Positions 37,913-47,024 of a DNA stretch of 64,000 bases are shown piece by piece. The stretch's first letter is position 1; every line of letters begins with the position of its first letter. The notes under the pieces are model-generated. The model worked only from the letters and a program-made list of their open reading frames with translations. It had not been told where the DNA came from and ran no database searches. The translations under genes were made by a program, and so were the position numbers. Origin of the DNA: Massilia sp. Root335 (lineage in GTDB: Bacteria > Pseudomonadota > Gammaproteobacteria > Burkholderiales > Burkholderiaceae_D); NCBI RefSeq assembly GCF_001425685.1, contig NZ_LMCY01000005.1, positions 62,271 through 126,270 of the forward strand, given 5' to 3'.

Positions 37913-39754
37913 ATGAAGTCTCAGCAATCGAAGTATCCGGCAATGTTGAAACTGTGCGCCGTGGCCGTCCTCGGTCTCGGCGCCGGCGTCGCGGGCGCGG
38001 GGACGCCCACGAACGTGCAGGCCGCACCCGCCGGGAAGCAGATGGTCGTCGCGGACCTGACCGACCGCATCATCGTCAAGTACAAGGACGAGAGCGCACC
38101 GGTTGCCGTCAAGAGCGCGAAAGGCATGGCGACCATCAGCCGCAGCGCCGCGCCGCTGGCGGCATCGCGCAAGGCCATGGTCGACCGCGCCGGCCAGCAG
38201 TTCGGCATGCTGGTGAAGGAATCGCATTCGATCGCCACCGGCGCCCGCGTATTCAAGCTGGACCGCAAGGTGTCGCTGGCCGACGCCGCCAGGCTGGCCG
38301 CCGACCTGAAGGCGCGCGATGCCTCCGTCGAGTACGCCGAGCCGGACCGCATGATGCACCCGCTGTTCACGCCGAACGACTCGATGTACAGCCAGCAGTG
38401 GGATTACTTCGAAGCGACCGGCGGCATGAATCTGCCGGCCGCCTGGGACAAATCGACCGGCACCGGCATCCGCGTGGCCGTGATCGACACGGGCTACCGT
38501 CCGCACGCCGACCTGTCGGGCCAGATCCTGGCCGGCTATGACTTCATTTCCGATACTGCCGTGTCGAACGACGGCAACGGCCGCGACAGCGATGCCAGCG
38601 ACCCGGGCGACTGGGTGACGGCGGGCGAGTGCGGCAGCGGCCAGCCGGCCGAGAACTCGAGCTGGCACGGCACCCACGTGGCCGGCACCATCGCCGCGCT
38701 GACGAACAACGGCACCGGCGTCGCCGGCATCGCGTACGGCGCCAAGGTCGTGCCGGTGCGCGTGCTCGGCAAGTGCGGCGGCTACACGTCGGACATCGCC
38801 GACGGCATCATCTGGGCGTCGGGCGGCACCGTGTCCGGCGTGCCGAACATCGCGGCGCGCGCCCAGGTGATCAATATGTCGCTGGGCGGCGGCGGCGCCT
38901 GCGACACGACGACGCAGAACGCGATCAACAGCGCCCGTTCGCGCGGCACCGTGGTCGTGGTCGCCGCCGGCAACGAGTCCCAGAACGCCAGCAACAGCAA
39001 CCCGGCCAACTGCGCCGGCGTGATCGCAGTGGCGGCGACGAACCGCTCCGGCGGCCGCGCCTCGTACTCGAACTACGGCACCATCGTCGACGTCGCGGCA
39101 CCGGGCGGCGATACCGGCGCCGGCATCCTCTCGACGCTGAACGCCGGCACCACGTCGCCGGGCGCCGACAGCTACGCTTCGTACATGGGGACGTCGATGG
39201 CGACGCCGCACGTGGCGGCCGTCGCTGCGCTGATGTTGTCCAAGAACCCGGCCCTGACGCCGGACGACGTCGAAGCCCGCCTGAAGTCGAGCGCACGGCC
39301 GTTCCCGGCCAGCTGCTCGGGTTGCGGCGCCGGCATCGTCGACGCCTCGGCCGCGATCGATGCGGCTGCCGGCACCGGCGGCGGCGGCACGACGATCTCG
39401 GAATCGGAGTCGAACAACACGGTCAGCACCGCCGACAGCGTGACGACGTCCGGCACGACGGTCAACGGCACGATGGGCAGCTCGACCGACTCGGACTATT
39501 TCGTCGTCCAGCTGCCGGCCGGCAAGACCCTGACCGCGACGATGACGCCGAACGCGAGCTCGGACTACGACCTGTACATCTACAACAGCGCCGGCACCTT
39601 GCTGTCGTACAGCGAGAACGGTACGGGTTCGGTGGACAGCGCGACGTCGTCGAACACGGGCTCGAGCACGTCGGCCCGCTATGTGCGCGTCGTGTACTAC
39701 GCCGGCGGCACCGGGTCGACCAGCGGCAAGTACACGCTCAAGCTGACTTGGTAA
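37913..39754 (+). CDS. Secreted S8 family subtilisin-like serine protease with PPC domain
   Basis: 613 residues. Signal peptide at the N-terminus (LCAVAVLGLGAGVAGAG), then an inhibitor-I9-like propeptide ending near YAEPDRMMHPL. Catalytic Asp in VIDTGY (about 192), His in SWHGTHVAGT (about 252) and Ser in MGTSMATPH (about 428). A C-terminal pre-peptidase (PPC) beta-domain (about 500-613: SDYFVVQLPAGKTLTATMTP, then YDLYIYN) follows a Gly/Thr linker. Extracellular protein digestion is likely. It is the upstream member of a tandem pair with high identity through the catalytic domain. Confidence 0.95.
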   Translation: MKSQQSKYPAMLKLCAVAVLGLGAGVAGAGTPTNVQAAPAGKQMVVADLTDRIIVKYKDESAPVAVKSAKGMATISRSAAPLAASRKAMVDRAGQQFGMLVKESHSIATGARVFKLDRKVSLADAARLAADLKARDASVEYAEPDRMMHPLFTPNDSMYSQQWDYFEATGGMNLPAAWDKSTGTGIRVAVIDTGYRPHADLSGQILAGYDFISDTAVSNDGNGRDSDASDPGDWVTAGECGSGQPAENSSWHGTHVAGTIAALTNNGTGVAGIAYGAKVVPVRVLGKCGGYTSDIADGIIWASGGTVSGVPNIAARAQVINMSLGGGGACDTTTQNAINSARSRGTVVVVAAGNESQNASNSNPANCAGVIAVAATNRSGGRASYSNYGTIVDVAAPGGDTGAGILSTLNAGTTSPGADSYASYMGTSMATPHVAAVAALMLSKNPALTPDDVEARLKSSARPFPASCSGCGAGIVDASAAIDAAAGTGGGGTTISESESNNTVSTADSVTTSGTTVNGTMGSSTDSDYFVVQLPAGKTLTATMTPNASSDYDLYIYNSAGTLLSYSENGTGSVDSATSSNTGSSTSARYVRVVYYAGGTGSTSGKYTLKLTW

Positions 39755-39828
39755 CGCCTGTTATAACAGGAATAATTACCGTTAAAATTCAATCACTTAA
39801 CTGAAATTTTCCTGTTGTAAAAAACCCG

Positions 39829-39856
39829 AAAACGGCCCGTTGCGGGCCGTTTTTCG
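39829..39856 (+). terminator. Terminator between the two subtilase genes
   Basis: AAAACGGCCCG pairs with CGGGCCGTTTT across a TTG-loop, followed by TCG. It ends the first subtilase mRNA, so the second is transcribed separately. Confidence 0.8.
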
Positions 39857-39904
39857 TTACGCTGCCCAGTTCGCTTAGTTCGGTACTCCCGGAAAGGATG
39901 CAGC

Positions 39905-41551
39905 ATGACGCAGCGCCACACGATGTCCCCGATGTTGAAACTTTGTGCCGCGGCCCTGATCGCCGCCGCCCCGCTGGTTGCCGGCGCCGCCGGCCAGGAC
40001 GCGGGCCTGGGCACCCATTACGTGGTCCAGACGGACCGCCTGATCGTCAAGTACAAGGACGACGGCGACACGTCGAAGACGGGCGTGGCGGCACGCGGCA
40101 TCGACCGCGCGCGCCAGGCGCTGATCGACCGCGCCGGCCAGACCTACGGCGCCACCCTGCGCGCGCTGCGCGCGACGGCGAACGGCGCGAACGTCCTGCA
40201 ACTCAACCGCACGATGTCGCTCGACGAGGCGCGCCAGCTGGCCGCCGAGCTCAAGTCGCGCGACGCCAGCGTCGAGTACGCCGAGCCGGACCGCATCATG
40301 GTCCCGCTGGCCACCCCGACCGACCCCAGCTACACCCAGCAGTGGGACCTGTACGAGGCCACCGGCGGCATCAACGCGCCGGCCGCCTGGGACAAGTCGA
40401 CCGGCGCCGGCATCAACGTGGCCGTGATCGACACGGGCTACCGTCCGCACGCGGACCTGTCCGGCCAGATCCTGCAGGGCTACGACTTCATCTCCACGAG
40501 CACCGTCGCCAACGACGGCGGCGGCCGCGACGCGGACGCCAGCGATCCGGGCGACTGGGCACCGGCCGGCAGCTGCGGCACGGGCATCCCGGCCGCGGAC
40601 CAGAATTCGAGCTGGCACGGCACCCACGTGTCCGGCACGATCGCCGCGAAGACCAACAACGGCCTCGGCGTCGCGGGCATCGCCTACAACGCCAAGGTCG
40701 TCCCGGCGCGCGCGCTGGGCCGCTGCGGCGGCTACACGTCGGACATCGCCGACGCCATCGTCTGGGCGTCGGGCGGCACCGTTACCGGCGTGCCGGCCAA
40801 TGCCAACAAGGCGCGCGTGCTGAACCTGTCGCTGGGCGGCAGCGGCGCCTGCGACACGACGACGCAGAACGCGATCAACAGCGCCCGTTCGCGCGGCGCC
40901 GTGGTGGTCGTCGCGGCCGGCAACGCGAACACCAACGCGTCGAATACCAACCCGGCCAACTGCGCCGGCGTGATCACCGTCGCCGCGACGAACCGCGCGG
41001 GCGGCAAGGCGTCGTATTCGAACTACGGCACCAACGTGACGATCGCGGCACCCGGCGGCGACAACGGCGCCGGCATCCTGTCGACCCTGAACTCGGGCAC
41101 GACGACGCCGGCATCGGACAGCTACGCCGCGTACATGGGGACGTCGATGGCGACCCCGCACGTGGCCGGCGTCGTTGCGCTGATGCTGGCGGCGAATCCG
41201 AACCTGACGCCGGACGACGTGGCCGCCAAGCTGAAGTCGACGGCGCGCGCATTCCCCGCCCCGTGCTCGGGCTGCGGCGCCGGCATCGTCAATGCGGCGG
41301 CTGCCGTGAACGCGGCGCTGGCGTCCGCCACGACCACGGCGCCTCCGACGACGACGGCCGTGACCTGGACCACGTGCGCCACCGAAGGCGGCACGTGCTC
41401 GTTCAGCGGTACGCGCGACGTACGCTACGGCACCGCCACGAGCTTCGTGACGAAGACGTTCACGAGCGCCGTCAAGTGCTCGAACACCGTGTTCGGCGAC
41501 CCGGCGCACGGCATCGTCAAGTCGTGCAGCTACTCCAGCGCGACGAAGTAA
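39905..41551 (+). CDS. Secreted S8 subtilisin-like protease, paralogue with Cys-rich tail
   Basis: 548 residues. ATG 39905; signal peptide through about ...VAGAAG; propeptide ending near YAEPDRIMVPL. Triad: Asp in VIDTGY (about 176), His in SWHGTHVSGT (about 238), Ser in MGTSMATPH (about 415). The catalytic domain is very similar to the upstream gene, but the C-terminus is different: a Thr/Ala linker (about 475-490) and a short Cys-rich module (WTTCATEGGTCSF... KCSNTVFG... KSCSYSSATK) in place of PPC. The module may bind a substrate or carbohydrate, though I do not recognise it with certainty. Confidence 0.94.
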   Translation: MTQRHTMSPMLKLCAAALIAAAPLVAGAAGQDAGLGTHYVVQTDRLIVKYKDDGDTSKTGVAARGIDRARQALIDRAGQTYGATLRALRATANGANVLQLNRTMSLDEARQLAAELKSRDASVEYAEPDRIMVPLATPTDPSYTQQWDLYEATGGINAPAAWDKSTGAGINVAVIDTGYRPHADLSGQILQGYDFISTSTVANDGGGRDADASDPGDWAPAGSCGTGIPAADQNSSWHGTHVSGTIAAKTNNGLGVAGIAYNAKVVPARALGRCGGYTSDIADAIVWASGGTVTGVPANANKARVLNLSLGGSGACDTTTQNAINSARSRGAVVVVAAGNANTNASNTNPANCAGVITVAATNRAGGKASYSNYGTNVTIAAPGGDNGAGILSTLNSGTTTPASDSYAAYMGTSMATPHVAGVVALMLAANPNLTPDDVAAKLKSTARAFPAPCSGCGAGIVNAAAAVNAALASATTTAPPTTTAVTWTTCATEGGTCSFSGTRDVRYGTATSFVTKTFTSAVKCSNTVFGDPAHGIVKSCSYSSATK

Positions 41552-41564
41552 TACCTGCCTCATC

Positions 41565-41587
41565 CGCCGCCGCGTCCTGCGGCGGCG
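41565..41587 (+). terminator. Possible terminator after second subtilase
   Basis: CGCCGCCGC pairs with GCGGCGGCG; only a weak T tail follows, so termination is uncertain. Confidence 0.4.
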
Positions 41588-41619
41588 TTCCCACTTGCAT
41601 TAAACCCACAATCCGACGA

Positions 41620-41639
41620 TACTGTATGCAATTACAGTA
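41620..41639. promoter_or_regulatory. LexA (SOS) box of dinB
   Basis: TACTGTATGCAATTACAGTA matches the CTGT-N8-ACAG consensus exactly with flanking TA symmetry and lies 27 bp before the dinB start. This indicates damage-induced expression under LexA. Confidence 0.9.
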
Positions 41640-41665
41640 GTCGCTCGGCGCGGGCGACCGTCACC

Positions 41666-42742
41666 GTGAACGCCCACGTCCGCAAGATCATCCACTGCGA
41701 TTGTGATTGTTTCTACGCATCCGTCGAGATGCGCGACGATCCGTCCCTGCGCGGCCGGCCGCTGGCCGTGGGCGGGCGGGCCGAGCAGCGCGGCGTGGTG
41801 GCCACGTGCAACTACGAAGCGCGCCGCTACGGCATCCACTCGGCGATGGCGACGGCGCAAGCCGTCAAGCTGTGCCCGGACCTGATCCTCATTCCGCCGA
41901 ACATGGAAAAGTATCGGGTCGCGTCGCGCCAGATCATGGACATCTACCGCGACTACACCGACCTCGTGGAACCGCTGTCGCTGGACGAAGCCTACCTCGA
42001 CGTGACCAACTCGCCGCACTGCAAGGGCAGCGCCACGTTGATCGCCCAGGAGATCCGCCGGCGCATTGCCGAGACGGTCGGCATCACGGCGTCCGCCGGC
42101 GTCGCGCCGAACAAGTTCGTGGCCAAGATCGCCAGCGACTGGAACAAGCCGGACGGCTTGTTTCTCGTGAAGCCGGGCGAAGTCGACGCCTTCGTTGCCG
42201 CGCTGCCCGTGAAAAAATTGTTCGGCGTGGGCAAGGTGACGGCTGCCAAGCTGCACAGCCTCGGCGCGCAAACCTGCGGCGACCTGCGCGACTGGAGCAT
42301 CGACAAGCTGCAGCAACACTTCGGCTCGTTCGGCACGCGGTTGCACGACTTGTGTCGCGGCATCGACTACCGCGACGTGAATCCCGTGCGCGAGCGCAAA
42401 TCGATCAGCACGGAGGAGACGTACACGCCGGACGTGCCGGATCTGGCCGCCTGCCTCGCGCTGCTGCCCGACCTGTACGAGCACTTGCTGGGCCGGATCA
42501 AGCGCAATAATGCTGAAAAATTCATCAACAAGTTATTTGTAAAAATTAAGTTTGCCGATTTCCAGCGCACGACGGTCGAGTGCGTCGGCTACGCGCCGAA
42601 CCTGGAGACGTACCGCCACCTGATGGAGACGGGCTGGTTGCGCGCGAGCCGTCCCGTGCGCCTGCTGGGCGTCGGCGTGCGGCTCAGCGATACGGAGACG
42701 GTCGAGCAGCTGAGCTTGTTTGACGAACGTGCAACACATTAA
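41666..42742 (+). CDS. dinB: DNA polymerase IV (Y-family translesion polymerase)
   Basis: 358 residues; GTG at 41666. Family motifs: IIHCDCDCFYASVE (the catalytic D-x-D region is present, though the usual HxDMDxFF reads HCDCDCFYA), YSxxLD-type YLDVT with PLSLDEAYLD, the thumb KFVAKIASDWNKPDG, and the HhH-type helix FGVGKVTAAKL. The C-terminal little-finger domain is present but short (358 in total). There is no clear terminal beta-clamp-binding pentapeptide beyond QLSLFDE, which fits QLxLF and is likely that clamp site. A perfect LexA box lies upstream. Confidence 0.95.
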   Translation: MNAHVRKIIHCDCDCFYASVEMRDDPSLRGRPLAVGGRAEQRGVVATCNYEARRYGIHSAMATAQAVKLCPDLILIPPNMEKYRVASRQIMDIYRDYTDLVEPLSLDEAYLDVTNSPHCKGSATLIAQEIRRRIAETVGITASAGVAPNKFVAKIASDWNKPDGLFLVKPGEVDAFVAALPVKKLFGVGKVTAAKLHSLGAQTCGDLRDWSIDKLQQHFGSFGTRLHDLCRGIDYRDVNPVRERKSISTEETYTPDVPDLAACLALLPDLYEHLLGRIKRNNAEKFINKLFVKIKFADFQRTTVECVGYAPNLETYRHLMETGWLRASRPVRLLGVGVRLSDTETVEQLSLFDERATH

Positions 42743-42831
42743 AAAACCATCGCCAACGACGTGAATTTTGCCGCCAGTCAGCGTGTAGAATGTCGTTCCT
42801 TTGAAATATCGAGATAACTGGAAGCAACGTT

Positions 42832-43728
42832 ATGTGGTTCAAGAATCTTCAGATCTACCGCCTGCCCGCACCGTGGAATTTTTCCCCTGAACAGATGGAA
42901 GAGGCGCTGCAGTCGCAGGCGTTCACGCCCGCCAGCAGCAATGAATTGCTGCGCCAGGGCTGGGATTCGCCACGCGGCAACGGCAAGCTCGTCCACGTCG
43001 TCAACAAGCAGATGCTCATGATGCTGGGCACGGAAAAGAAATTGCTGCCGAGCTCGGTCATCAACCAGGTCGCCAAGGCCAGGGCCGCCGAGCTGGAAGA
43101 GCAGCAGGGCTTCCCGCCGGGCAAGAAGGCGATGAAGGAACTCAAGGAACGCGTGGCCGACGAGCTGCTGCCGCGCGCCTTCTCGATCCGCGGCAACGTG
43201 TGGACGTGGATCGACCCGGTCAACGGCTGGCTCATCGTCGACGCGGCCAGTCCGAGCAAGGCCGACGACGTCATCAAGCTGCTGCTGAAGGCCGTCGACA
43301 AGATGCCGCTCGAATCGCTGCGCGTGCAGCGCTCGCCGGTCGCCGTGATGACGGGCTGGCTGGAATCGGACGAGGCGCCGTACAACTTCACGATCGACCA
43401 GGACACGGAACTGCGCGCCACGGGCGAAAGCAAGGCCGCCGTGCGCTACGTGAAGCACTCGCTGGACCCGGAAGACATCCGCCGCCACATCGCCGCCGGC
43501 AAGCAGTGCACGCGCCTGGCCATGACGTGGAACAGCCGCATCTCGCTCGTGCTGACCGAGCAGCTGGCCGTCAAGGGCATCAAGCCGCTGGACGTGATCA
43601 AGGAAAACGAGACCATCACCTACAGCGATGACGAACGCTTCGACAACGACGTCATGCTGATGACCGGCGAGCTGGCCAAGATGCTGGCGGATCTGGTCGA
43701 GGCGCTGGGCGGCGAGGCGAAGGCGTAA
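42832..43728 (+). CDS. rdgC: Recombination-associated protein RdgC
   Basis: 298 residues starting [12 protein letters not shown], the strongly conserved RdgC N-terminus. The protein forms a ring dimer around DNA and limits RecA loading; members are nucleoid-associated. The conserved central [15 protein letters not shown] and the late [21 protein letters not shown] are intact and full length. It lies 89 bp after dinB, so both recombination/repair genes may share regulation, but no second LexA box is seen. Confidence 0.96.
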   Translation: MWFKNLQIYRLPAPWNFSPEQMEEALQSQAFTPASSNELLRQGWDSPRGNGKLVHVVNKQMLMMLGTEKKLLPSSVINQVAKARAAELEEQQGFPPGKKAMKELKERVADELLPRAFSIRGNVWTWIDPVNGWLIVDAASPSKADDVIKLLLKAVDKMPLESLRVQRSPVAVMTGWLESDEAPYNFTIDQDTELRATGESKAAVRYVKHSLDPEDIRRHIAAGKQCTRLAMTWNSRISLVLTEQLAVKGIKPLDVIKENETITYSDDERFDNDVMLMTGELAKMLADLVEALGGEAKA

Positions 43729-43743
43729 TTTGGCGGTGTGCAT

Positions 43744-43764
43744 GGTGGGCACCCCGTGCCCACC
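43744..43764. repeat. Palindromic extragenic repeat, family 2 copy B
   Basis: GTGGGCACCCCGTGCCCAC flanked by G and C lies between convergent rdgC and catalase genes. Same core as at 14400 and 54190. Confidence 0.75.
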
Positions 43765-43780
43765 GATCGTGCCGCGCCAA

Positions 43781-43820
43781 CAAAACGGCCTGGATGCATG
43801 TCCGGGCCGTTTTGCTTTTA
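43781..43820. terminator. Terminator between rdgC and catalase gene
   Basis: A 14-bp stem (CAAAACGGCCTGGA with TCCGGGCCGTTTTG, one mismatch) around a TGCATG loop and followed by CTTTTATTTC. It overlaps the catalase stop by three bases. Confidence 0.8.
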
Positions 43821-45440
43821 TTTCGCCGCCGCCACTTCCTCCGTGGTCGCCGGCTCCTTCTTGCCGCCGCCGGTTTCCGGCTGGCCGCCCGTGTACGTCG
43901 GCGTCTCGCGGCGCTGTCCCGGCGCCGGCTTGCCCGGCAGCGGCTGCAGGGCCCTGGCCTGGTCCAGATCGATGCCGGCGACCTCGGCCACGCGGCGGCC
44001 ATAGTCCTCGTCGCAATGCCACAGATGCCACACCATGCGCAGCTGGATCACGTCGGGACATTTCCTGAGGTCGCCGCCGACGTTGTTGACGAGTTCGTCG
44101 CGCTCCCAGTCCGCGAACGTGCGGTAGCGCTCGCCCGCTTGCCGGTAGTCGTCGGCCGTGCGGCTTGTCTGGTAGCGCCCCAGGTGGCCCTCGACGTGCT
44201 GGTGATAATCCTTGTCCGGCTGCGGCGCTTCACCCAGGCCGCCCAGCAGGCTCGGTTCGTAATTGATGTGTTTTTCTTCGCCGCCGCCGTCGACATAAAA
44301 CGTCATCTGGCCGTCGCGCTGGTTCGTGCGCGCCATGGCTTTGTCTTGCGGGGCATTGATCGGTAGTTGCAGGTAGTTCGGACCGATGCGGTAGCGCTGG
44401 GTGTCCGAGTACGACAGCGTCCGGCCCTGCAGCATCTTGTCGTCCGAGAAGTCGACGCCGTCGACGAGCACGCCCGTGCCGAAGGCCGACTGTTCCGTTT
44501 CGGCGAAGACGTTGTCCGGGTTCTTGTTCAGGACCATGCGGCCCACGGGCAGCAGCGGGAACTGGTCTTCCGGCCAGCGCTTGGTGTCGTCGATCGGGTC
44601 GAAGTCGAGTTGGGGATGTTCGCCGTCGCTCATGACCTGCACGCAGAATTCCCATTCCGGAAACTCGCCGCGCTCGATCGCATCGTACAGGTCGCGCGTG
44701 GCGTGGCTGGTGTCGTGCGCCTGGATTTCGGCCGCTTGCTGGCTCGTCAGGTTGCGCACGCCCTGTTTCGGTTGCCAGTGGAATTTGACGAGGTGGGCGA
44801 TGCCCTGGTCGTTCACGAGTTTATACGTGTTGACGCCCGAGCCTTCCATCTCGCGGTAATTGGCCGGGATGCCCCAAGGGCTCTTGACCCACGTAACCAT
44901 GTGCAGCGCTTCCGGATGGCTGCAGATGAAATCGTAGAAGCGCCACGGCTCCTGCTGGTTCGTGACGGGGTCCGGTTTGAAGGCGTGGATCATGTCCGGG
45001 AACTTGATCGCGTCGCGGATGAAAAAGACCTTCAGGTTGTTGCCCACGAGGTCCCAGTTGCCGTCGACCGTCTTGAGCTTGACGGCGAAGCCGCGCGGAT
45101 CGCGGGCCGTCTCCGGCGAGTCCTTGGCGCCGATCACGGTCGAGAAGCGCACGAACACGGGCGTCTGCACGCCTGTCTCGTTGAGCACGCGGGCGCGGGT
45201 GTACTTACCGGCCGGCTCGTCGCCGATCTTGCCGTAGGCTTCGAAGTAGCCATGCGCGCCCGTGCCGCGCGCATGCACCACGCGCTCGGGGATGCGTTCG
45301 CGGTCGAAGTGGGTGATCTTTTCGATGAACTGGTAGTTCTCGAGGGTGGCCGGACCGCGTTCGCCGACGGAACGCATGGCCTGGTTGTCGCGGACGGGAT
45401 GGCCCTGGCGCGTGGTCAGGGTGGGGCGCTGCTCGCTCAT
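43818..45440 (-). CDS. Monofunctional heme catalase
   Basis: 540 residues; ATG at 45440 with GAGGAG upstream. The distal His is in [16 protein letters not shown] (about residue 57) and the proximal heme-ligand Tyr in [14 protein letters not shown] (about 340). NADPH-site region [21 protein letters not shown]. It splits hydrogen peroxide to water and oxygen in the cytosol. The C-terminal extension is Pro/Gly-rich and poorly conserved. It stands alone with a family 1 palindrome 70 bp upstream; no OxyR site was recognised. Confidence 0.94.
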   Translation of the reverse strand: MSEQRPTLTTRQGHPVRDNQAMRSVGERGPATLENYQFIEKITHFDRERIPERVVHARGTGAHGYFEAYGKIGDEPAGKYTRARVLNETGVQTPVFVRFSTVIGAKDSPETARDPRGFAVKLKTVDGNWDLVGNNLKVFFIRDAIKFPDMIHAFKPDPVTNQQEPWRFYDFICSHPEALHMVTWVKSPWGIPANYREMEGSGVNTYKLVNDQGIAHLVKFHWQPKQGVRNLTSQQAAEIQAHDTSHATRDLYDAIERGEFPEWEFCVQVMSDGEHPQLDFDPIDDTKRWPEDQFPLLPVGRMVLNKNPDNVFAETEQSAFGTGVLVDGVDFSDDKMLQGRTLSYSDTQRYRIGPNYLQLPINAPQDKAMARTNQRDGQMTFYVDGGGEEKHINYEPSLLGGLGEAPQPDKDYHQHVEGHLGRYQTSRTADDYRQAGERYRTFADWERDELVNNVGGDLRKCPDVIQLRMVWHLWHCDEDYGRRVAEVAGIDLDQARALQPLPGKPAPGQRRETPTYTGGQPETGGGKKEPATTEEVAAAK

Positions 45441-45508
45441 CGCAATGGCTCCTCAGGTTCGTGGGGAAAACCATTATAGGAACTGGCGACCGCGCGCAGC
45501 GCCCGGCA

Positions 45509-45566
45509 CACCGGGGTCAGAGCCCGATTTTGGGAAATTTCCAAAATCGGGGCTCTGACCCCGGTG
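45509..45566. repeat. Extragenic palindrome family 1, full copy
   Basis: Arms CACCGGGGTCAGAGCCCG... and ...CGGGGCTCTGACCCCGGTG extend to about 25 bp each around a short AAATTT centre. It lies between the catalase start and the asparaginase-like stop, both minus strand, so it could end the upstream mRNA. Confidence 0.88.
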
Positions 45567-45571
45567 GTGGG

Positions 45572-46057
45572 TTACAGTGCCTGGAACACGCCCGCTGCGC
45601 GGTTCTTCGTGACGTTATCCCAGGTGAACACTTTGCCGTTCATCGCCACGTAGACGCCCGGCGGCAGCGTCTGCGCCGCGGCGCAGGCGAAGCCCAGGTT
45701 GAACAGCGCGTCCGAGTTGGCGATCTCGTACGGGATCATGGCGCCCGTGAAGACGATGGTCTTGTCCGACACGGCCGCGCCCAGCACCTCGGCCGTTTCG
45801 CGCATCGTATCCGTGCCATGCACGATCACGATCTGCTTTTCGCTGGCGCCCTGGCACGCGGCCAGCACGTTCCGGCGGTCGCTGTCCTGCATGTCCAGCG
45901 AATCGAGCAGGGAGACGACCTGCAGCTCGACGGGAATGGTCATGCGGGAACGCGCGATGACCTCCGGCAGGTGGCTTTCGGCAAAGCCCAGAACGCCGTT
46001 GAGTTCGTTGTAGTGTTTGTCGAAAGTGCCGCCGGTGGCGATGATCCGCAAAGTCAT
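45572..46057 (-). CDS. Short asparaginase-domain protein
   Basis: 161 residues, start ATG 46057 (MTLRIIATGGTFDKHY). It carries the first catalytic Thr in ATGGTFDK and the second motif HGTDTMRETA, but ends after about half the length of a normal type I/II L-asparaginase (about 330 residues), missing the C-terminal lobe. Short stand-alone proteins of this type exist in proteobacteria, so it is probably intact rather than broken; activity on asparagine or another amide is uncertain. No signal peptide. Confidence 0.8.
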   Translation of the reverse strand: MTLRIIATGGTFDKHYNELNGVLGFAESHLPEVIARSRMTIPVELQVVSLLDSLDMQDSDRRNVLAACQGASEKQIVIVHGTDTMRETAEVLGAAVSDKTIVFTGAMIPYEIANSDALFNLGFACAAAQTLPPGVYVAMNGKVFTWDNVTKNRAAGVFQAL

Positions 46058-46192
46058 GATGATTTGAAAACTCGGTAAAAAAAGGTGGGTAATGATAGCC
46101 GCAAACCGTAGTGTATCCGTATGTGTCTGCGCTAGAATCGTTCGGATCGGATGAGTATCCTTTCTCCTTTTTGGGCCGAGCCCGTCTTCCCA

Positions 46193-46957
46193 ATGAAACC
46201 CGTCGCACCCGGAACCGTCATCTTCCACCGCCATCGCGGTTATGGCGTCATCACCCACGTCAACCTGCTGACAGGCTGGATTTCCGCACGCTTCGGCAAC
46301 GAAACGCGTACGCTCGACCTGAACCTGTCGACCGACGAAGTGCAGCACGCCGACGGCGAAGCGATCCTGTTCCGCCGCTCGCCGCCGGACCGCATGCCGC
46401 ATGCGCGCCTGATGGCGATGGTGCGCGAGCTGCACAAGGCCGGCTACGAAAAATTGTATTTGTATTCCTGGCCGAAACCATCCGGGCTGCACTGGCGCTG
46501 GCATCTGTTCACGGGCCAGCGCGACTGGATGCAGCGACCCTGGCGCGAAGGCTGGTACGGCTCCGGTGCCGACTACAACAACAATCCCGTGATGGGCTGG
46601 AGCGACGCGCCCGGCGCCAGCACGGACGAGCTCATTCACGCGCTGGCGATGTTCGACCCCGAAGGCCTCGCGCGCGCGCTCGGGCGCGACGACGACCACA
46701 CGGCCTGGTTCGCGAACGTGTGCGACGCGCTGCTGCCAGGCTACATGTATTCCTTCGACATGGCGCCGATGCAAAAGAACGCGGACGGCGGCCTCGTCGA
46801 GATGCCGCCGGTGCCCGTCGTGCCCGTGCGCGCCGGGCTACCCGCGTACGCCGGGCCCGTGATCGATTGGCCGCCCGGATGGGCCGGATTGTGGACGCGC
46901 CGGCACGAGATGCCGATGCGTAAGCCCAATTTCACCGGCGAGCCCGAGCTCGGGTGA
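46193..46957 (+). CDS. Conserved hypothetical protein with SH3-like N-terminus
   Basis: 254 residues if read from ATG 46193 (MKPVAPGTVIFHRHRGYGVIT); an earlier in-frame ATG at 46151 would add 14 residues, but a TAGAAT -10-like element at 46134 lies too close to it, favouring the later start. The first 60 residues (GTVIFHRHRGYGVITHVNLLTGWISARFGNETRTLDL) look like an SH3-like barrel. The rest has several Trp-rich segments (HWRWHLFTGQRDWMQRPW) without a family I recognise. Soluble and cytoplasmic. Convergent with the dehydrogenase gene. Confidence 0.65.
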   Translation: MKPVAPGTVIFHRHRGYGVITHVNLLTGWISARFGNETRTLDLNLSTDEVQHADGEAILFRRSPPDRMPHARLMAMVRELHKAGYEKLYLYSWPKPSGLHWRWHLFTGQRDWMQRPWREGWYGSGADYNNNPVMGWSDAPGASTDELIHALAMFDPEGLARALGRDDDHTAWFANVCDALLPGYMYSFDMAPMQKNADGGLVEMPPVPVVPVRAGLPAYAGPVIDWPPGWAGLWTRRHEMPMRKPNFTGEPELG

Positions 46958-46990
46958 GTCGTTGGGCACGTGACGTATGCGGTTTGTTGG

Positions 46991-47024
46991 CGTAACGCGT
47001 GGGCGGATGGCCGCCCACCCTACG
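46991..47024. repeat. Palindromic extragenic repeat, family 2 variant copy D
   Basis: In minus orientation it reads CGTAGGGTGGGCGG... ending in GCGTTACG, the same flanks as copy C at 54190 but with a different palindrome core (GGGCGGATGGCCGCCC). Its edge supplies the TAG stop of the dehydrogenase gene at 47020-47022. Confidence 0.65.
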
